DNA from: an uncultured Flavobacteriaceae bacterium
Lineage (GTDB): Bacteria > Bacteroidota > Bacteroidia > Flavobacteriales > Flavobacteriaceae
NCBI GenBank assembly: GCA_947503005.1
Contig: CANNCA010000002.1
Span: forward strand, 1 to 64,000
Direction: 5' to 3'
Length of the DNA: 64,000 nt
This document shows, piece by piece, positions 9,901 through 18,858 of the stretch. Each line of letters begins with the position of its first letter. Within the stretch, counting starts at the first letter, position 1. Both the position numbers and the translations under genes were made by a program. The notes beneath the pieces were generated by a model that worked only from the letters and a program-made list of their open reading frames with translations, ran no database searches and was not told the DNA's origin.

Positions 9901-12900
9901 GCTATTTCCAGACTGGTCAAGCCAAGCGGTAATTGCTGTTCCTGGATCTGTAACCCCATTATCAGCTTTTAACCAAAGGGTAAGGTTGGCAGCTACCCCT
10001 CCTGGAGCTGTCGGTGCTATTTGTGCAAAAGAGAAATAATCTCCACTTGCAAAATCCATTGTGCCTTCATAATTCCCGTTACCGTCGTCGGTTAAAGCAA
10101 TTTGCTCGTCGGTATTATCAAAAGTGGAATCAGTACTGCGTAATAAAGTTGGAGTTGTTCCAGTAAAAGAAGCTTGTGGAATACGTACTTTAACAGTTCC
10201 GACCGTACCTGTTTCTTGAATGGCCCAAACTCTGGTCATTCGAATTAAAGAAGTACCGTTTATTACCGTACTAAAATCCGTCGAGGTATCATCGTTACCC
10301 CAAACCATGTAGTTTTTATCCGCTGCAAAAGTAGCGGTATTAGCAGCATTGGTCGCTGCAATATCACCTAAGCCCATTGCTACGATACCGTCAGCATTGA
10401 CCGATTTCGATTGTTTTTGATTCAGTGCCGAGTCATCGTCACGGCCTATACCGGCGATATCATTGTTGTAGGTTGCTGCTGTTGTGGCATCCCACATTTT
10501 CGTGGTACCGTCAGAGGCAAGGTAATCAGTGGCGGTAGTTTGATCTAGAGAGATACCGTATTTGATGGCAAGGTATGATTCGATTTGTTGACGCTCAGTT
10601 GCGGTAACATTTCTATTGTACCCAATTACCTCAGGAATATGGCCGTCAAAGAACTCGCCATTTAATCCTCCTTCACCAATACGCGTAACACCTGTCCCGA
10701 TGTGAAACTCCGAACCGTTGTTTATCTCAAGAGCTCCACCGTTTAATCCCGCACGATATATATCATTACCTGTTGGGTGAACATCTGTTGCAGACCCATA
10801 CCCGATAAATGGCGTACCAAGATCGAATACTTGTGAACCCGCTACACCTCCATCATGGGATGATGAACGAAAAACACCTGAACCTCCGACTGACAATGAA
10901 AATATTTCGTCACCAACATTAGCATCACCAGCGGCAACAATACCATCAAAGGTGGTTATGGCATCTGCCGAAGCCACCGCAAAAAAGTCAATTTCTGCAC
11001 TAGCACCGTTTGACATTAGTGATGGTAGCACGTTTAACACCTGTCCACCGGAAAATTCTACCGATGGGTGGTAGTTATGAGTTAGCGATCGATACATGGG
11101 CCTAAAACCGCCAGCAATGTCAAATACGTTTGCATTTGTACGGTCTGTCCAGCTATCAATCACTGCGCCATCGACCGTGGTACTCATCCCCGTAGTTGGG
11201 TCAAGCCAGAACGCCAAGCCTGTCGAAACACCACCAGGTGCAACCGGTATGTGCGTCGCAAAAGTAAAGAAATCACCATCAGCTAAATCGACACCTGAGG
11301 GAAGTTCCCATTGGTCTCCGTTTAGTGTCAAGACAGTTTCTGTTGCATCGCTAAAGTCATCATCGGTATCTGTCAATAAGTAAACCGCTGTTGATTCGGC
11401 TGGCAATTTTGTTGTCGCTGCTGAACTATTATCAGGGATAGAAAGGTAAACCGTACCTACGGTACCTGTTTCACTGACTTTCCAAGCTCTGTCTAAGATT
11501 TGTCTCGTTGCCGGCGCACCAGTTTCTGTCCATGCAAAGGTATCATCGGTATCATTGTTCGCCCATGTCATAAAGGACAGGTCGGCTGTGTGATCTGTGG
11601 TACGTGCCGCATCATTGTTTACGGTTGCAAAATCATTGTCCAAAGCAAAGGAGACGAGCGCATCTGCATTGACCGATTTCGATACTTTCTGATTCAACGC
11701 TTGTGCGTCGTCGCGACCGATACCTGCAATGTCTTTGTTATAGGTGCTTGCCCCAGTAGCATCCCACATTTTGGTGGTGCCATCAGAAGCTAGATAATCA
11801 GTTGCTGTTGTTTGATCTAAGGTGATACCATATTTCAGTGCAAGGTATGATTCGATTTGAATACGACTCGATGCGGCATTATTGGCCGAATACATGATGA
11901 CCTCAGAAATATTGCCCTGTAATCCTTGCCCAATTGTTTCTGAAGGAAGGTAACGGTCTGTATAGCCATTAGTTGGGCTCGTATTCAATGAAGCTGTATT
12001 TCTAGAGCCATTGAATTCGGCCATTATTTCAAAATTAGGCCCCCCTGCTGTTATGCTATAACGAGCAATTGCGATAGTGTTTGGAGCGGGTACAGTTGAA
12101 GCGTAATCACCTGATTCCGGTAGCGATCCAACACTTAATACTGAAACTCCCATTGAGTTCGTATTGTTCCATGCTTCTCCGGAAATAGCCATATTAACAT
12201 CCCTTGCCAATAGCGAATAGGAAGCGGTAGTACTTTGCGTAAAAACAAAGTAAGCTTCACCCGTTGGATAGGTTTCATCGCTTAGTCTATTAAATAAATC
12301 ACCAGCTATATTAATTGTAGGGTTGTAATTAAATGCATTGGCTGTAAAAGATGCTGTAGCACCTGGTTCAGCATTATATCCATTATTATTCGGTGACATA
12401 TCAGCCCAAGCGGTTACGGGAGAAGTTCCAGTTACCCCTTCATCTGCCTTTAACCAAAGGGCGAGGTCTGTAGCAACTCCACCAGGGTTAGGACCATTAA
12501 AAAACTCGATTTCGGTACCGTAGCCTATTCCATTGGTATTCTGCGCGTAGGAACGGACATAATAAGTTTCTCCTTCTACTAGGCCGGTTAAAGTACTGCC
12601 ATAGGTTCCTAAACCTGTACCATCAGAAGTAGTGTTTTCTGCTATGGTCGGGTTTGGAGAGGTACTCCAAACAACACCTCTTGCGGTAACCGCTTCGCCC
12701 CGATCATCAAGTACTTCACCACCAGATGTTGCCGTGGTTCCTGAGCCAAAACTTACCGGGTTGCTGGCGACTACGGGTACGCCTTCAAGAACACAAGAAG
12801 CATTACCCCCAAGTTCTACCTTAAAGAGGTCAATATCACTCATTCTTGATCCCGCACTGGAGAAAAATGCGTGGACTGTTGACGCTGTACCCAAATCGGT

Positions 12901-15900
12901 ATTCACCACACCGTTTTGAATTTCTTCGGTTTTCATGCTTCCCAGAACACCCGAAACATCGGTATTCCAAATTTGAAACTTTTGATCAAACGTATTGGCA
13001 CCTTGATAGGTAACCTCATAAGTCATAAAATACCAATTACCAAGTACAAGGTCAGGTGGCCAAGAAAGGTTGGTCGTAGTACCGTTATTCACAAAGGCAC
13101 CGCCGCCGCCATGAAAATTAACTCCTAAACCTGTGGAAGGTTGCCCAATGGAATCGCCTGTATTGGTATCGGCATCTGAGAATCCAAGGTTTCCATAGCC
13201 ATTATTAACAGCAACTTTGAAGTAGGCACTGAAGGTAAAGACGTCACCGGCACCAGTTACACTATATCCCTGCTTGGTGGTCCAAATATCATTGGAACCA
13301 AGTGGAACACTTACTGATCCAGAATTAGTAATACCTCCCGTCGCCGAAGAAGTAAACTCCGGCGAACCATCTGAATTAAAAATATCGGTCAGGTCGTTCG
13401 GGTCATCGAAATCTACCTCTGCTACACATTCGGGCTGAACGGCGAAGGTTGCTAAAGAGAATTCCATCCCATTTGCAAAATCAATTGCCAAAGCAGTCTC
13501 CCAGATATCACCAGTTGTATTGGATAAGGCCACAGGTGTTTCATCACTTAGGTCATCATCGTTATCGCTATCATAAATGATATAATAAGGCGAGTTAAAA
13601 AAGGTCGCGGGTACGTCAAAATCGGTATCGGCAACATCAAACTGTACCGTAACGGCACCAACTGTACCGACTTCTTGAATTTGCCATTGTTTGCCTAAGA
13701 TTTGATAATCGGTCGGAGCTCCCGTAGCTGTCCAAGTGTTAGCACCATCGTTATTGGCCCAGACCATAAAGTTCTTGTCATTGACAAAGGTCGCCGAGTT
13801 GGCTGTGTTGCTTGCTTCAATGGTCGTTAGCCCCATGGCCACAATACCGTTGGCATTGACCGACTTGGACTGTTTTTGATTCAGCGCCGAGTCATCGTCA
13901 CGACCTATACCGGCAATATCATTGTTGTAGGTTGCCGCTGTTGTGGCATCCCACATTTTGGTGGTACCATCTGAAGCTAAATAGTCAGTTGCCAAAGTTT
14001 GATCTAAGGTAATGCCGTATTTGAGGGCTAGGTACGATTGTATTTGTAGCGCCTCCATACTTGTAACAGCACCTTCATACGCAATAATTTCGGCCAAATC
14101 GCCGTCAAGTGGATACGATGGATGCGATAGGAATAGCTCGGTATGTGGCGTAAGCGGTTGCATAGCCCCAGATGTCGTAGTACCATTTGCGTAAACCGAT
14201 ACGGTACTCGTATCATGGGTATAACCAAGTATACTTTGCCCATTTGCGGGATCGTAATTGGTATTCGTTAAAATATTACCCGTATTTGATTTGTGTAAGG
14301 CTACGAATGGTACATTAACATTGGCACCGAATATATATTTTCCTGGGGAATTGTTACCAGCCAAGAAGCCGTCCCATGCATTTCCACCTTTGTATACTGC
14401 AAAGACCGAGGATGCGCCTGATTCAAACCCAATAAGGCTAGAACCTAAGTCATAATTGTCAGGTGCACCGGATTCATTAAAATCAACTACCGGGTTGAAG
14501 TTAAAATGCTTATCAGCATCTGTAATATCTAATTGAAATTCAGCATCTTGACCAGTTGAAATAGCGTTATTACCAGTATAAGAGTTGTCAAACCACCCTG
14601 ATACTGCAGTGCCGTCTCCAGTATTAGTTGCTCCGTCATCTGCTTTTAACCAAAGCCCTAGGTCTGTTGCTACACCGCCTGGTGTTGGTATGGTTAGAGT
14701 TGTAAATGACCCATCAAGAATATCGGTATATACAAAGGCAGTGCCGTCAAAATATTCCGTTACGAAATAGAAATCGTAGGTGGTCATTGGTTGAAGACCA
14801 TTAAGGTTTATGATTGACTCAACATCGGCAACTATGGGTGTATTTCCTGAGGAAATTATACTTGTCCCGCCGTAGTTTGTACCGCTTTCTATTTCAACGG
14901 CTGTGGGGGCCGTTGATCCTTCCGGTACCAACATCCAATATCCTATTCCATTTTCGCTTACAGTAGCACCATAATCGGCGCTGTTTTGTGTAATATTTTG
15001 AAAAGCACCAGCTGCGCTAGCAATGCTCGCAATAATTTCATCAATTTGAGGTAAAGTACCTGCGCCATAATACCATGTAAAATCATCGCTCTCTCCTATC
15101 CCCAAATCGTTCATTTTGACATATAATGCGTAAGAACCATCTCCACCTTGTGTAATTACGTTAGTCGCTGGATCCTGATTTGCAGCGTTGGCGAATGAAC
15201 AACAAAAGTTTATGGTTGAATATGCCCTATCGGAAGCACTAAAAAATAAAATTGCTTCTTGAGGTGTAGAGATTTTGATTGCCTTTGCTTGATCGGCCTG
15301 GTTAGTAATCAATTCAAACTGCTCGTCAACCAGGTTTCCGCGTTCTTTCAAAGGACCGTCAGTACCCCCGACAAAATCATCTCTGGTACCAACCCAAAGT
15401 CTAATATTGGAGGCTGGAGTGGCACTTATATTGGTGATTTTAACATTAATGGAAATGTATCCCTCAGGTTGTAATAACTCGTAGGTGTTTTGTACTTCGA
15501 ACAATTGTCCTCCAATTGTAATTTGCCCCGTTGTTATGATTTCGCCATAGCCTTCCCCTGTTCCTGCATTGGTAACGGTAAATCCGGAATAGTCGAAAGT
15601 TTGATTCGTCAATACGGGATTTTCAATGAGAGTTCCATTGATGTTCCAATCATTGGTTCCGTCACCGCCATTACCCCAACGTATATCTAATGGAAAATTG
15701 AAATACGTGAGCTGTTGCCAGCTGGAACCGTTATAATAAAAGGGCTGCTCCATATTTCCGGAAGCATTGATAGAATTTTGAACTCCACTTCCCACTCGGA
15801 TACGGTTGTTGTTAAAGATGGTGTTCTGTGCGAACAAACCTATGGTCCCCAGTAGAAAAGTAAGGACGAAAAAGATTTTTCTATTGTTGAAAGTTGTCGT

Positions 15901-15909
15901 TGATTTCAT
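3970..15909 (-). CDS. Giant T9SS-exported repeat adhesin with gliding-motility-type C-terminal domain
   Basis: A 3979-residue protein. Domains in order: signal peptide (1-27, ending GLFAQ); an N-terminal region with Fibronectin-like segments; four large modules starting with GGV(A/S)x2LxxWL near residues 413, 1143, 1556 and 1970, each a lectin/LamG-like fold followed by a conserved block (LALKYGITLDQT, then TTKMWDAT, DIAGIGRDD and KSVNA); a Cna/SdrD-B-like segment (about 2375-2470, VYYDEDGSGVLD); a Calx-beta-like segment; a long array of alpha-helical 73-residue repeats (about 2800-3535) with diverged copies on both sides; and a C-terminal domain (about 3893-3979) with AFTPNGDGINDGW and VRVYNRNGHEVF, typical of the gliding-motility-associated sorting domain. 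It is therefore predicted to leave through T9SS and become surface-bound or released. Likely an operon with 15925-16383 and 2907-3833. The ligand is unknown. Confidence 0.92.
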   Translation of the reverse strand: MKSTTTFNNRKIFFVLTFLLGTIGLFAQNTIFNNNRIRVGSGVQNSINASGNMEQPFYYNGSSWQQLTYFNFPLDIRWGNGGDGTNDWNINGTLIENPVLTNQTFDYSGFTVTNAGTGEGYGEIITTGQITIGGQLFEVQNTYELLQPEGYISINVKITNISATPASNIRLWVGTRDDFVGGTDGPLKERGNLVDEQFELITNQADQAKAIKISTPQEAILFFSASDRAYSTINFCCSFANAANQDPATNVITQGGDGSYALYVKMNDLGIGESDDFTWYYGAGTLPQIDEIIASIASAAGAFQNITQNSADYGATVSENGIGYWMLVPEGSTAPTAVEIESGTNYGGTSIISSGNTPIVADVESIINLNGLQPMTTYDFYFVTEYFDGTAFVYTDILDGSFTTLTIPTPGGVATDLGLWLKADDGATNTGDGTAVSGWFDNSYTGNNAISTGQDAEFQLDITDADKHFNFNPVVDFNESGAPDNYDLGSSLIGFESGASSVFAVYKGGNAWDGFLAGNNSPGKYIFGANVNVPFVALHKSNTGNILTNTNYDPANGQSILGYTHDTSTVSVYANGTTTSGAMQPLTPHTELFLSHPSYPLDGDLAEIIAYEGAVTSMEALQIQSYLALKYGITLDQTLATDYLASDGTTKMWDATTAATYNNDIAGIGRDDDSALNQKQSKSVNANGIVAMGLTTIEASNTANSATFVNDKNFMVWANNDGANTWTATGAPTDYQILGKQWQIQEVGTVGAVTVQFDVADTDFDVPATFFNSPYYIIYDSDNDDDLSDETPVALSNTTGDIWETALAIDFANGMEFSLATFAVQPECVAEVDFDDPNDLTDIFNSDGSPEFTSSATGGITNSGSVSVPLGSNDIWTTKQGYSVTGAGDVFTFSAYFKVAVNNGYGNLGFSDADTNTGDSIGQPSTGLGVNFHGGGGAFVNNGTTTNLSWPPDLVLGNWYFMTYEVTYQGANTFDQKFQIWNTDVSGVLGSMKTEEIQNGVVNTDLGTASTVHAFFSSAGSRMSDIDLFKVELGGNASCVLEGVPVVASNPVSFGSGTTATSGGEVLDDRGEAVTARGVVWSTSPNPTIAENTTSDGTGLGTYGSTLTGLVEGETYYVRSYAQNTNGIGYGTEIEFFNGPNPGGVATDLALWLKADEGVTGTSPVTAWADMSPNNNGYNAEPGATASFTANAFNYNPTINIAGDLFNRLSDETYPTGEAYFVFTQSTTASYSLLARDVNMAISGEAWNNTNSMGVSVLSVGSLPESGDYASTVPAPNTIAIARYSITAGGPNFEIMAEFNGSRNTASLNTSPTNGYTDRYLPSETIGQGLQGNISEVIMYSANNAASSRIQIESYLALKYGITLDQTTATDYLASDGTTKMWDATGASTYNKDIAGIGRDDAQALNQKVSKSVNADALVSFALDNDFATVNNDAARTTDHTADLSFMTWANNDTDDTFAWTETGAPATRQILDRAWKVSETGTVGTVYLSIPDNSSAATTKLPAESTAVYLLTDTDDDFSDATETVLTLNGDQWELPSGVDLADGDFFTFATHIPVAPGGVSTGLAFWLDPTTGMSTTVDGAVIDSWTDRTNANVFDIAGGFRPMYRSLTHNYHPSVEFSGGQVLNVLPSLMSNGASAEIDFFAVASADAITTFDGIVAAGDANVGDEIFSLSVGGSGVFRSSSHDGGVAGSQVFDLGTPFIGYGSATDVHPTGNDIYRAGLNGGALEINNGSEFHIGTGVTRIGEGGLNGEFFDGHIPEVIGYNRNVTATERQQIESYLAIKYGISLDQTTATDYLASDGTTKMWDATTAATYNNDIAGIGRDDDSALNQKQSKSVNADGIVAMGLGDIAATNAANTATFAADKNYMVWGNDDTSTDFSTVINGTSLIRMTRVWAIQETGTVGTVKVRIPQASFTGTTPTLLRSTDSTFDNTDEQIALTDDGNGNYEGTMDFASGDYFSFAQIAPTAPGGVAANLTLWLKADNGVTDPGTAITAWLDQSGNSNNLTTVNGDPDLQGNILNFNPVVDFDGNDYFDIALTQDPNAALEMIVVSESNLGGGSNQILLSAGIERALLYNTTGVMRSAIGTSSMDSNTSFATNEYNIHQFSHDTSNGTHYLNGLTDGTSSIIPNAPSNPNWRVGARNAGLQTLNGSIAEIIVYNTNLGAIELQRIDSYLALKYGITLDQTTATDYLASDGTTKMWDATAAVAYNNDIAGIGRDDAQALNQKQSKSVNANGIVAMGLASIEASNMANTATFANDKNFMVWANNDGAATWTATGAPTAYQILGKQWQIQETGTVGAVTVQFDVADVDFDVADLVSGTSYYLIYDANDNDDLSDETPIALNNSGGAIWETSSAIDFAAGMEFTLATEGGFDVSGIVYYDEDGSGVLDVLETSRLQDVTITLFTDVDNSDDFSTGDTVFGSATSSAATTGAYTFVAVPPGEYVIVVDAADSALNNDVNNGSLTYGATSAKEIAITVASAALTNQNFGFDQALVALAIDQTLINESGSLPSFTDVTATVIPTTEFTTTVSLTLGGTAIASDYTISTTNISISPNTSSETARITAVTDAIVEVDETVSVDINTVTNATEDGVQQVSTTINEDHIDYIISYADNNSNPVPTETNFTNTGITGVTAANIVEVNAAIDALIGTDVDTQAEIQAVVDGVNAGNVIELYADNNSNPVPVEADFTALGVTGVTAANIAEVNAAIDALVGTDVDTQAEVQAIVDAVNVSIGILAQIGTEGDSPNVVPSAVTVAELGTIVPALTNLISGNEAGYQAYIDANPNTFSDPATAAEVQAMITSVNAAQDLLTAIGIDEEDGVATSTNATEAQLNDIVGVSGALAANEGDYQAYIDANASNFSNPATAAEVQTMIDSVNAAQDLLTAIGIDEEDGAATTTNATAVQLNDIVGVSGALAANEGDYQDYIDANAGNFSSPATAAEVQAMIDSVNAAQDLLTAIGIDEEDGAATTTNATAAQLNNIVGVSGALAANEGDYQDYIDANASNFSSPATAAEVQAMITSVNAAQDLLTAIGVDEEDGAATSTNATEAQLNDIVGVSGALAANEGDYQDYIDANASNFSSPATAAEVQAMIDSVNAAQDLLTAIGIDEEDGAATTTNATAAQLNNIVGVSGALAANEGDYQDYIDANAANFSSPATAAEVQAMIDSVNAAQDLLIAIGVDEEDGAATSTNATEAQLNDIVGVSGALAANEGDYQDYIDANAGNFSSPATAAEVQAMITSVNAAQDLLTAIGIDEEDGFATSTNATEAQLNDIVGVSGALAANEGDYQDYIDANASNFSSPATAAEVQAMITSVNAAQDLLTAIGIDEEDGGDTSTNATEAQLNDIVGVSGALAANEGDYQAYIDANAGNFSSPATAAEVQAMIDSVNAAQDLLTAIGIDEEDGVATSTNATEAQLNDIVGVSGALAANEGDYQDYIDANAANFSSPATAAEVQAMIDSVNAAQDLLTAIGVDEEDGAATSTNATEAQLNDIVGVSGALAANEGYYQDYIDANAGNFSSPATAAEVQTMIDAVNLSEDILAQIGSEGDDPDNVPSVVTAEQLNSITGIMDVNPANEMEYQEYIDVHPELFSDPATEDEIQAMIVAVNDSESVLAQIGNEGDNPDAITSVITVDELNNITGIMGVDAMHETLYQEYIDANPEAFGSPATAEQVQAMVTEVNEIAGIVGNSNDPADGNPSETDLLAVGVTEVNPEYLDAYEEAIANADPAPNSLEELQIIIDAVNQVEDSINAALAEILEDSNAADGEDNANGISVTVDQLGEIPGVENIVTDNEEAYQIAISNETNFSNPPTIEEIQVVIDAVNTLIELIARADESANGNLTLSELSNVGITDLDPLREALYEEAIANANPQPQSVEELQAIIDQVNGTPLKVLSAEAFTPNGDGINDGWMIDGILDYPNNVVRVYNRNGHEVFAAQGYQNDWNATFDGNRQKLPPGSYYYVIDLGDGSAPRNGWIFINY
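5311..7500 (-). repeat. Ten near-identical 219-bp in-frame tandem repeats
   Basis: Ten consecutive 73-residue units, each with TAIG(I/V)DEEDG, TNATEAQLNDIVG, SGALAANEGDYQ, DYIDANAGNF and SPATAAEVQAMI, differ at only a handful of positions. DNA identity is high between copies. Boundaries are approximate. More diverged copies of the same module continue to about 4260 on one side and about 8090 on the other, for example units with LAQIGxEGD. The predicted structure is helical, with acidic loops; I do not know a named family for it. Confidence 0.9.
8810..14700 (-). repeat. Four diverged lectin-like modules within the giant adhesin
   Basis: Each module opens with GGV followed by LxLWLKAD or a variant, has a roughly 200-residue beta-rich region, then the block KYGI(T/S)LDQT, DYLASDGTTKMWDAT, DIAGIGRDD, and ends with strands around GTVGxVxVxxP. 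The third module is the most divergent at its start (FWLDPTTG). Conservation of the second half is much stronger than of the lectin-like half, suggesting that the binding parts have diversified. Boundaries are approximate. Confidence 0.7.
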
Positions 15910-15924
15910 TGTTGATATGGTTTA

Positions 15925-16383
15925 TTAAGACTTGGTTTTTGCAACCCAACTATTGTTTTCTTTGATAAATGAAAATTCGCCCTCGATTGTTTTTTCTGCC
16001 CCATTTGCTGTGTAGGCAAGATATAATCGAACGAATGCTTTAGTTTCGGAAATGTTTAAAGTGTGAAATAGAAAATAGGGTTGGTTGCCAATTGTATCGC
16101 GCGTACCTTTATCTATAAGCGATACAGACTTGCCTTGAATTGTTAGATTGTTGGCAATTGTCAAATCAACGCCATGATCTAGTATGTAATAGTTGGTGAC
16201 TTCTTTATGGCCACTTGGTAGTTGTTGCCAAATTTTGTCATCTGTAATACAATGAGAAAGTATTTCTGTCGGAGTGGTCGTAGTCTGCCCATACGTGGAT
16301 GGTGAAAAAAAACAGGCATTGAATAAGCAAAAGAGCAGAAATATCAATAGTTGATTTTGTCTTAAGAGTCGAATTGGTTTCAT
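15925..16383 (-). CDS. Small secreted protein of unknown function
   Basis: A 152-residue protein with a long N-terminal export signal: basic start, hydrophobic core at about residues 12-24, then either a lipobox-like LFNAC (Cys 24) or a signal peptidase I site near TYGQ. The mature part (about 120 residues) contains ITDDKIWQQLP, HGVDLTIANNLTIQGKSV and a final EGEFSFIKENNSWV, which reads as a small beta-rich domain. I do not recognise a family. It starts the minus-strand operon and its stop lies only 15 bases before the giant adhesin's ATG, so the two are very likely cotranscribed; a chaperone or accessory role on the surface is only a guess. Confidence 0.75.
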   Translation of the reverse strand: MKPIRLLRQNQLLIFLLFCLFNACFFSPSTYGQTTTTPTEILSHCITDDKIWQQLPSGHKEVTNYYILDHGVDLTIANNLTIQGKSVSLIDKGTRDTIGNQPYFLFHTLNISETKAFVRLYLAYTANGAEKTIEGEFSFIKENNSWVAKTKS

Positions 16384-16692
16384 TTAAAATAGATTATTGG
16401 TTATATTTATTTTTGGTAGTCGTACCAAGGACAAATTTTAATTAGAACGCAATTACCTACATATTTATAAGATAATTCTTACAATTGTTGTGAACCATTT
16501 GATTTCTGTTGTGAAAAAAGCGGATGATGTGGGAGGTTTGATCGATAAAGTGTTTTTTCGCTAGGTTTTGTGTAATATGTGATGGTACAAGGATAAAAAT
16601 GAAAGGAGATGATGACTACTCATTTTTACAATTTACTTGGGCTTTAGCTTTATGCTATATTGTGGTATTTTTGCAGTTCTAAACTGTTATCT

Positions 16693-18798
16693 ATGCATAT
16701 CGGTAATCGCCCCAAAACCATCTTCTTTTTTATTGCAACCGTTTTACTTATTATTTCTTGTAAAGATGTTCCGAAGCAAAAGACCGCACACGAGTTCACC
16801 AACGACCTGATAAAAGAAACGAGTCCCTACTTACTCCAACATGCGCACAACCCGGTAAACTGGCAGGGGTGGAACGAAGCTGCCCTTGCGGAAGCTCAAG
16901 CTGGAAATAAGCTCATTTTAATTAGTATAGGGTATTCCTCATGTCATTGGTGTCATGTGATGGAAGAAGAAACATTTGAAGATACCGCGGTTGCCAAACT
17001 GATGAACGAAAATTTCATCAGTATTAAGGTGGATCGCGAAGAACGGCCTGACATTGATCAGGTGTACCAAACAGCTGCACAGCTACAAGGTCAGAATGGA
17101 GGATGGCCTTTAAATGCTATTACATTGCCCAACGGAAAGCCTTTGTATTTAGGTACCTATCATACCAAGGAACAATGGATGCAAGTTCTGACTAATGTCA
17201 ATACCCAGTTTTCAGAAGACCCTCAAAAAGCTGCAGAATATGCAGACCGCTTAGCAGCTGGTATCGAAGAGACGAACGTATTCACACCCTCTTCAGAATT
17301 CGAGAGATTGACCCAAGAAGCTCTAGAATCAGGAGTTTCCATTTGGAAAAATAACTGGGACATTACTTTTGGAGGAGATAAGGGCCAGCAGAAATTTCCA
17401 GTGCCCAATAGTCTTGATTTTTTATTGGATTACGCCATAATTACTGATAACCAGGATGCCCTTTCACATGTTAAGAACACGTTGGACAAGATAGCCAATG
17501 GTGGTATCTATGACCATTTAGGTGGTGGCTTTTTTCGATACAGTACCGACCCAAAATGGAAAGTGCCCCATTTTGAAAAAATGCTCTATGACAATGCGCA
17601 ACTGATCGGATTGTATTCAAAGGCTTATAAAGTATTCAAAGAGCCTCGTTATAAGGATGTCGTTTTTGAAACAATTGCTTTTTTAAACCGCGAAATGAAG
17701 CATACCGAGGGAGGATATTACGCTGCTTTAGACGCCGATAGTGAAGGTGAGGAGGGTAAGTTTTATGTTTGGAATCAAAAGGAATTAGAGGCTGCTTTAG
17801 GTGACGATTTTTCATTATTCAGTACCTACTATACTATTGAAAAAAGTGCTATCTGGGAAAATGACAATTACATACTTTACAAACACCTTTCTGATGAAAC
17901 TTTCGTAGCTGATCATAAAATCAGCAAAGAAGAATTAATTCAATACAAGCGACGATGGCGTGACCTTTTGATGAAGGCTAGAAATGGTAGAGTACGACCC
18001 AATACCGATGACAAAATTTTGACCTCTTGGAACGCGCTTTTAATTAGTGGATTTGTTGAAGCCTATTCCGCTTTTGAGGAGAAAGATTTTCTTGATCAGG
18101 CTATTGCCGTGTATGATTTCATAATAGATAAAAGCTATGCTGACGGGCAACTTAAGCACTCCTACAAAGAGGGTAGTAGGCGGACCGAAGGTTTCTTAGA
18201 AGATTATGCTTTTTTAATTCAAGCAGCTATTGAGTTATATAAAGTAAGCATGGATACTACCTATCTTGATTTTGCAAACATTTTAACGGAGAAAACCCAA
18301 GAAGGTTTCCTTGACTCGAATTCTGGTTTGTACCGATTCAATGCTAGTGAAAGTTTAATTTCGAATATAATCAAAACGCATGATGGTGATATTGCCTCAC
18401 CCAATTCCGTTATGGCCAATAATCTATTTCAATTAGGTCATATTAACTATAATGTAGACTATTCGAAGCAATCGAAAACCATGTTAACCACCTTGCTACC
18501 GTACGTTACGGAGTATAGTTCGAGTTATGCCAATTGGAGCCATCTTCTCTTGAAAGTTTCCCACCCCTTTTATGAGATTGCCGTGGTAGGGGAAGAAGCC
18601 CAAAGCAAAGTAGAAAATTTACAAATTAAACACCTTCCCAACACGTTGATTCTCGGTAGTTCGCAAGAAAGTGAGTTGCCGCTTTTTGAGGATCGCTTTG
18701 TACAAGATAAAACCTTCATTTATGTTTGTCAAGACCGCGTTTGTAAATTGCCGGTAACCACTGTAGAATCTGCTTTGGAGCAGTTGAAGAACTTTTAA
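16693..18798 (+). CDS. DUF255 thioredoxin-like / cellobiose-2-epimerase-like lipoprotein (YyaL/SSP411 family)
   Basis: A 701-residue protein from the ATG at 16693; an in-frame TTG at 16660 would add 11 residues but would break up the signal. The start MHIGNRPKT and the lipobox LIISC predict an export lipoprotein. The thioredoxin-like part (about 40-190) has NPVNWxxW and [11 protein letters not shown] with the CxxC at Cys 84 and Cys 87, then [17 protein letters not shown] and LGTY, all family hallmarks. The larger C-terminal part is an (alpha/alpha)6-type domain: [41 protein letters not shown] and [13 protein letters not shown]. Length is normal for the family. No biochemical role is firmly established for this family; a location outside the cytoplasm is unusual to note. 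No operon partner on the plus strand. Confidence 0.9.
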   Translation: MHIGNRPKTIFFFIATVLLIISCKDVPKQKTAHEFTNDLIKETSPYLLQHAHNPVNWQGWNEAALAEAQAGNKLILISIGYSSCHWCHVMEEETFEDTAVAKLMNENFISIKVDREERPDIDQVYQTAAQLQGQNGGWPLNAITLPNGKPLYLGTYHTKEQWMQVLTNVNTQFSEDPQKAAEYADRLAAGIEETNVFTPSSEFERLTQEALESGVSIWKNNWDITFGGDKGQQKFPVPNSLDFLLDYAIITDNQDALSHVKNTLDKIANGGIYDHLGGGFFRYSTDPKWKVPHFEKMLYDNAQLIGLYSKAYKVFKEPRYKDVVFETIAFLNREMKHTEGGYYAALDADSEGEEGKFYVWNQKELEAALGDDFSLFSTYYTIEKSAIWENDNYILYKHLSDETFVADHKISKEELIQYKRRWRDLLMKARNGRVRPNTDDKILTSWNALLISGFVEAYSAFEEKDFLDQAIAVYDFIIDKSYADGQLKHSYKEGSRRTEGFLEDYAFLIQAAIELYKVSMDTTYLDFANILTEKTQEGFLDSNSGLYRFNASESLISNIIKTHDGDIASPNSVMANNLFQLGHINYNVDYSKQSKTMLTTLLPYVTEYSSSYANWSHLLLKVSHPFYEIAVVGEEAQSKVENLQIKHLPNTLILGSSQESELPLFEDRFVQDKTFIYVCQDRVCKLPVTTVESALEQLKNF

Positions 18799-18822
18799 GA
18801 TATACGTTTTTTCGTATTAGTT

Positions 18823-18845
18823 TCTTTCCCTTGCAGGGGAAGGAG
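18823..18845. repeat. Short pyrimidine/purine inverted repeat
   Basis: In the convergent spacer after the DUF255 gene, ttccc and gggaa flank a short loop (about 18825-18841). It resembles the two C-rich elements at 31536-31568 and 31621-31651 and is likely another member of the same dispersed family; it may also help stop transcription from both sides. Confidence 0.45.
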
Positions 18846-18858
18846 CTAAATAAGGTGA

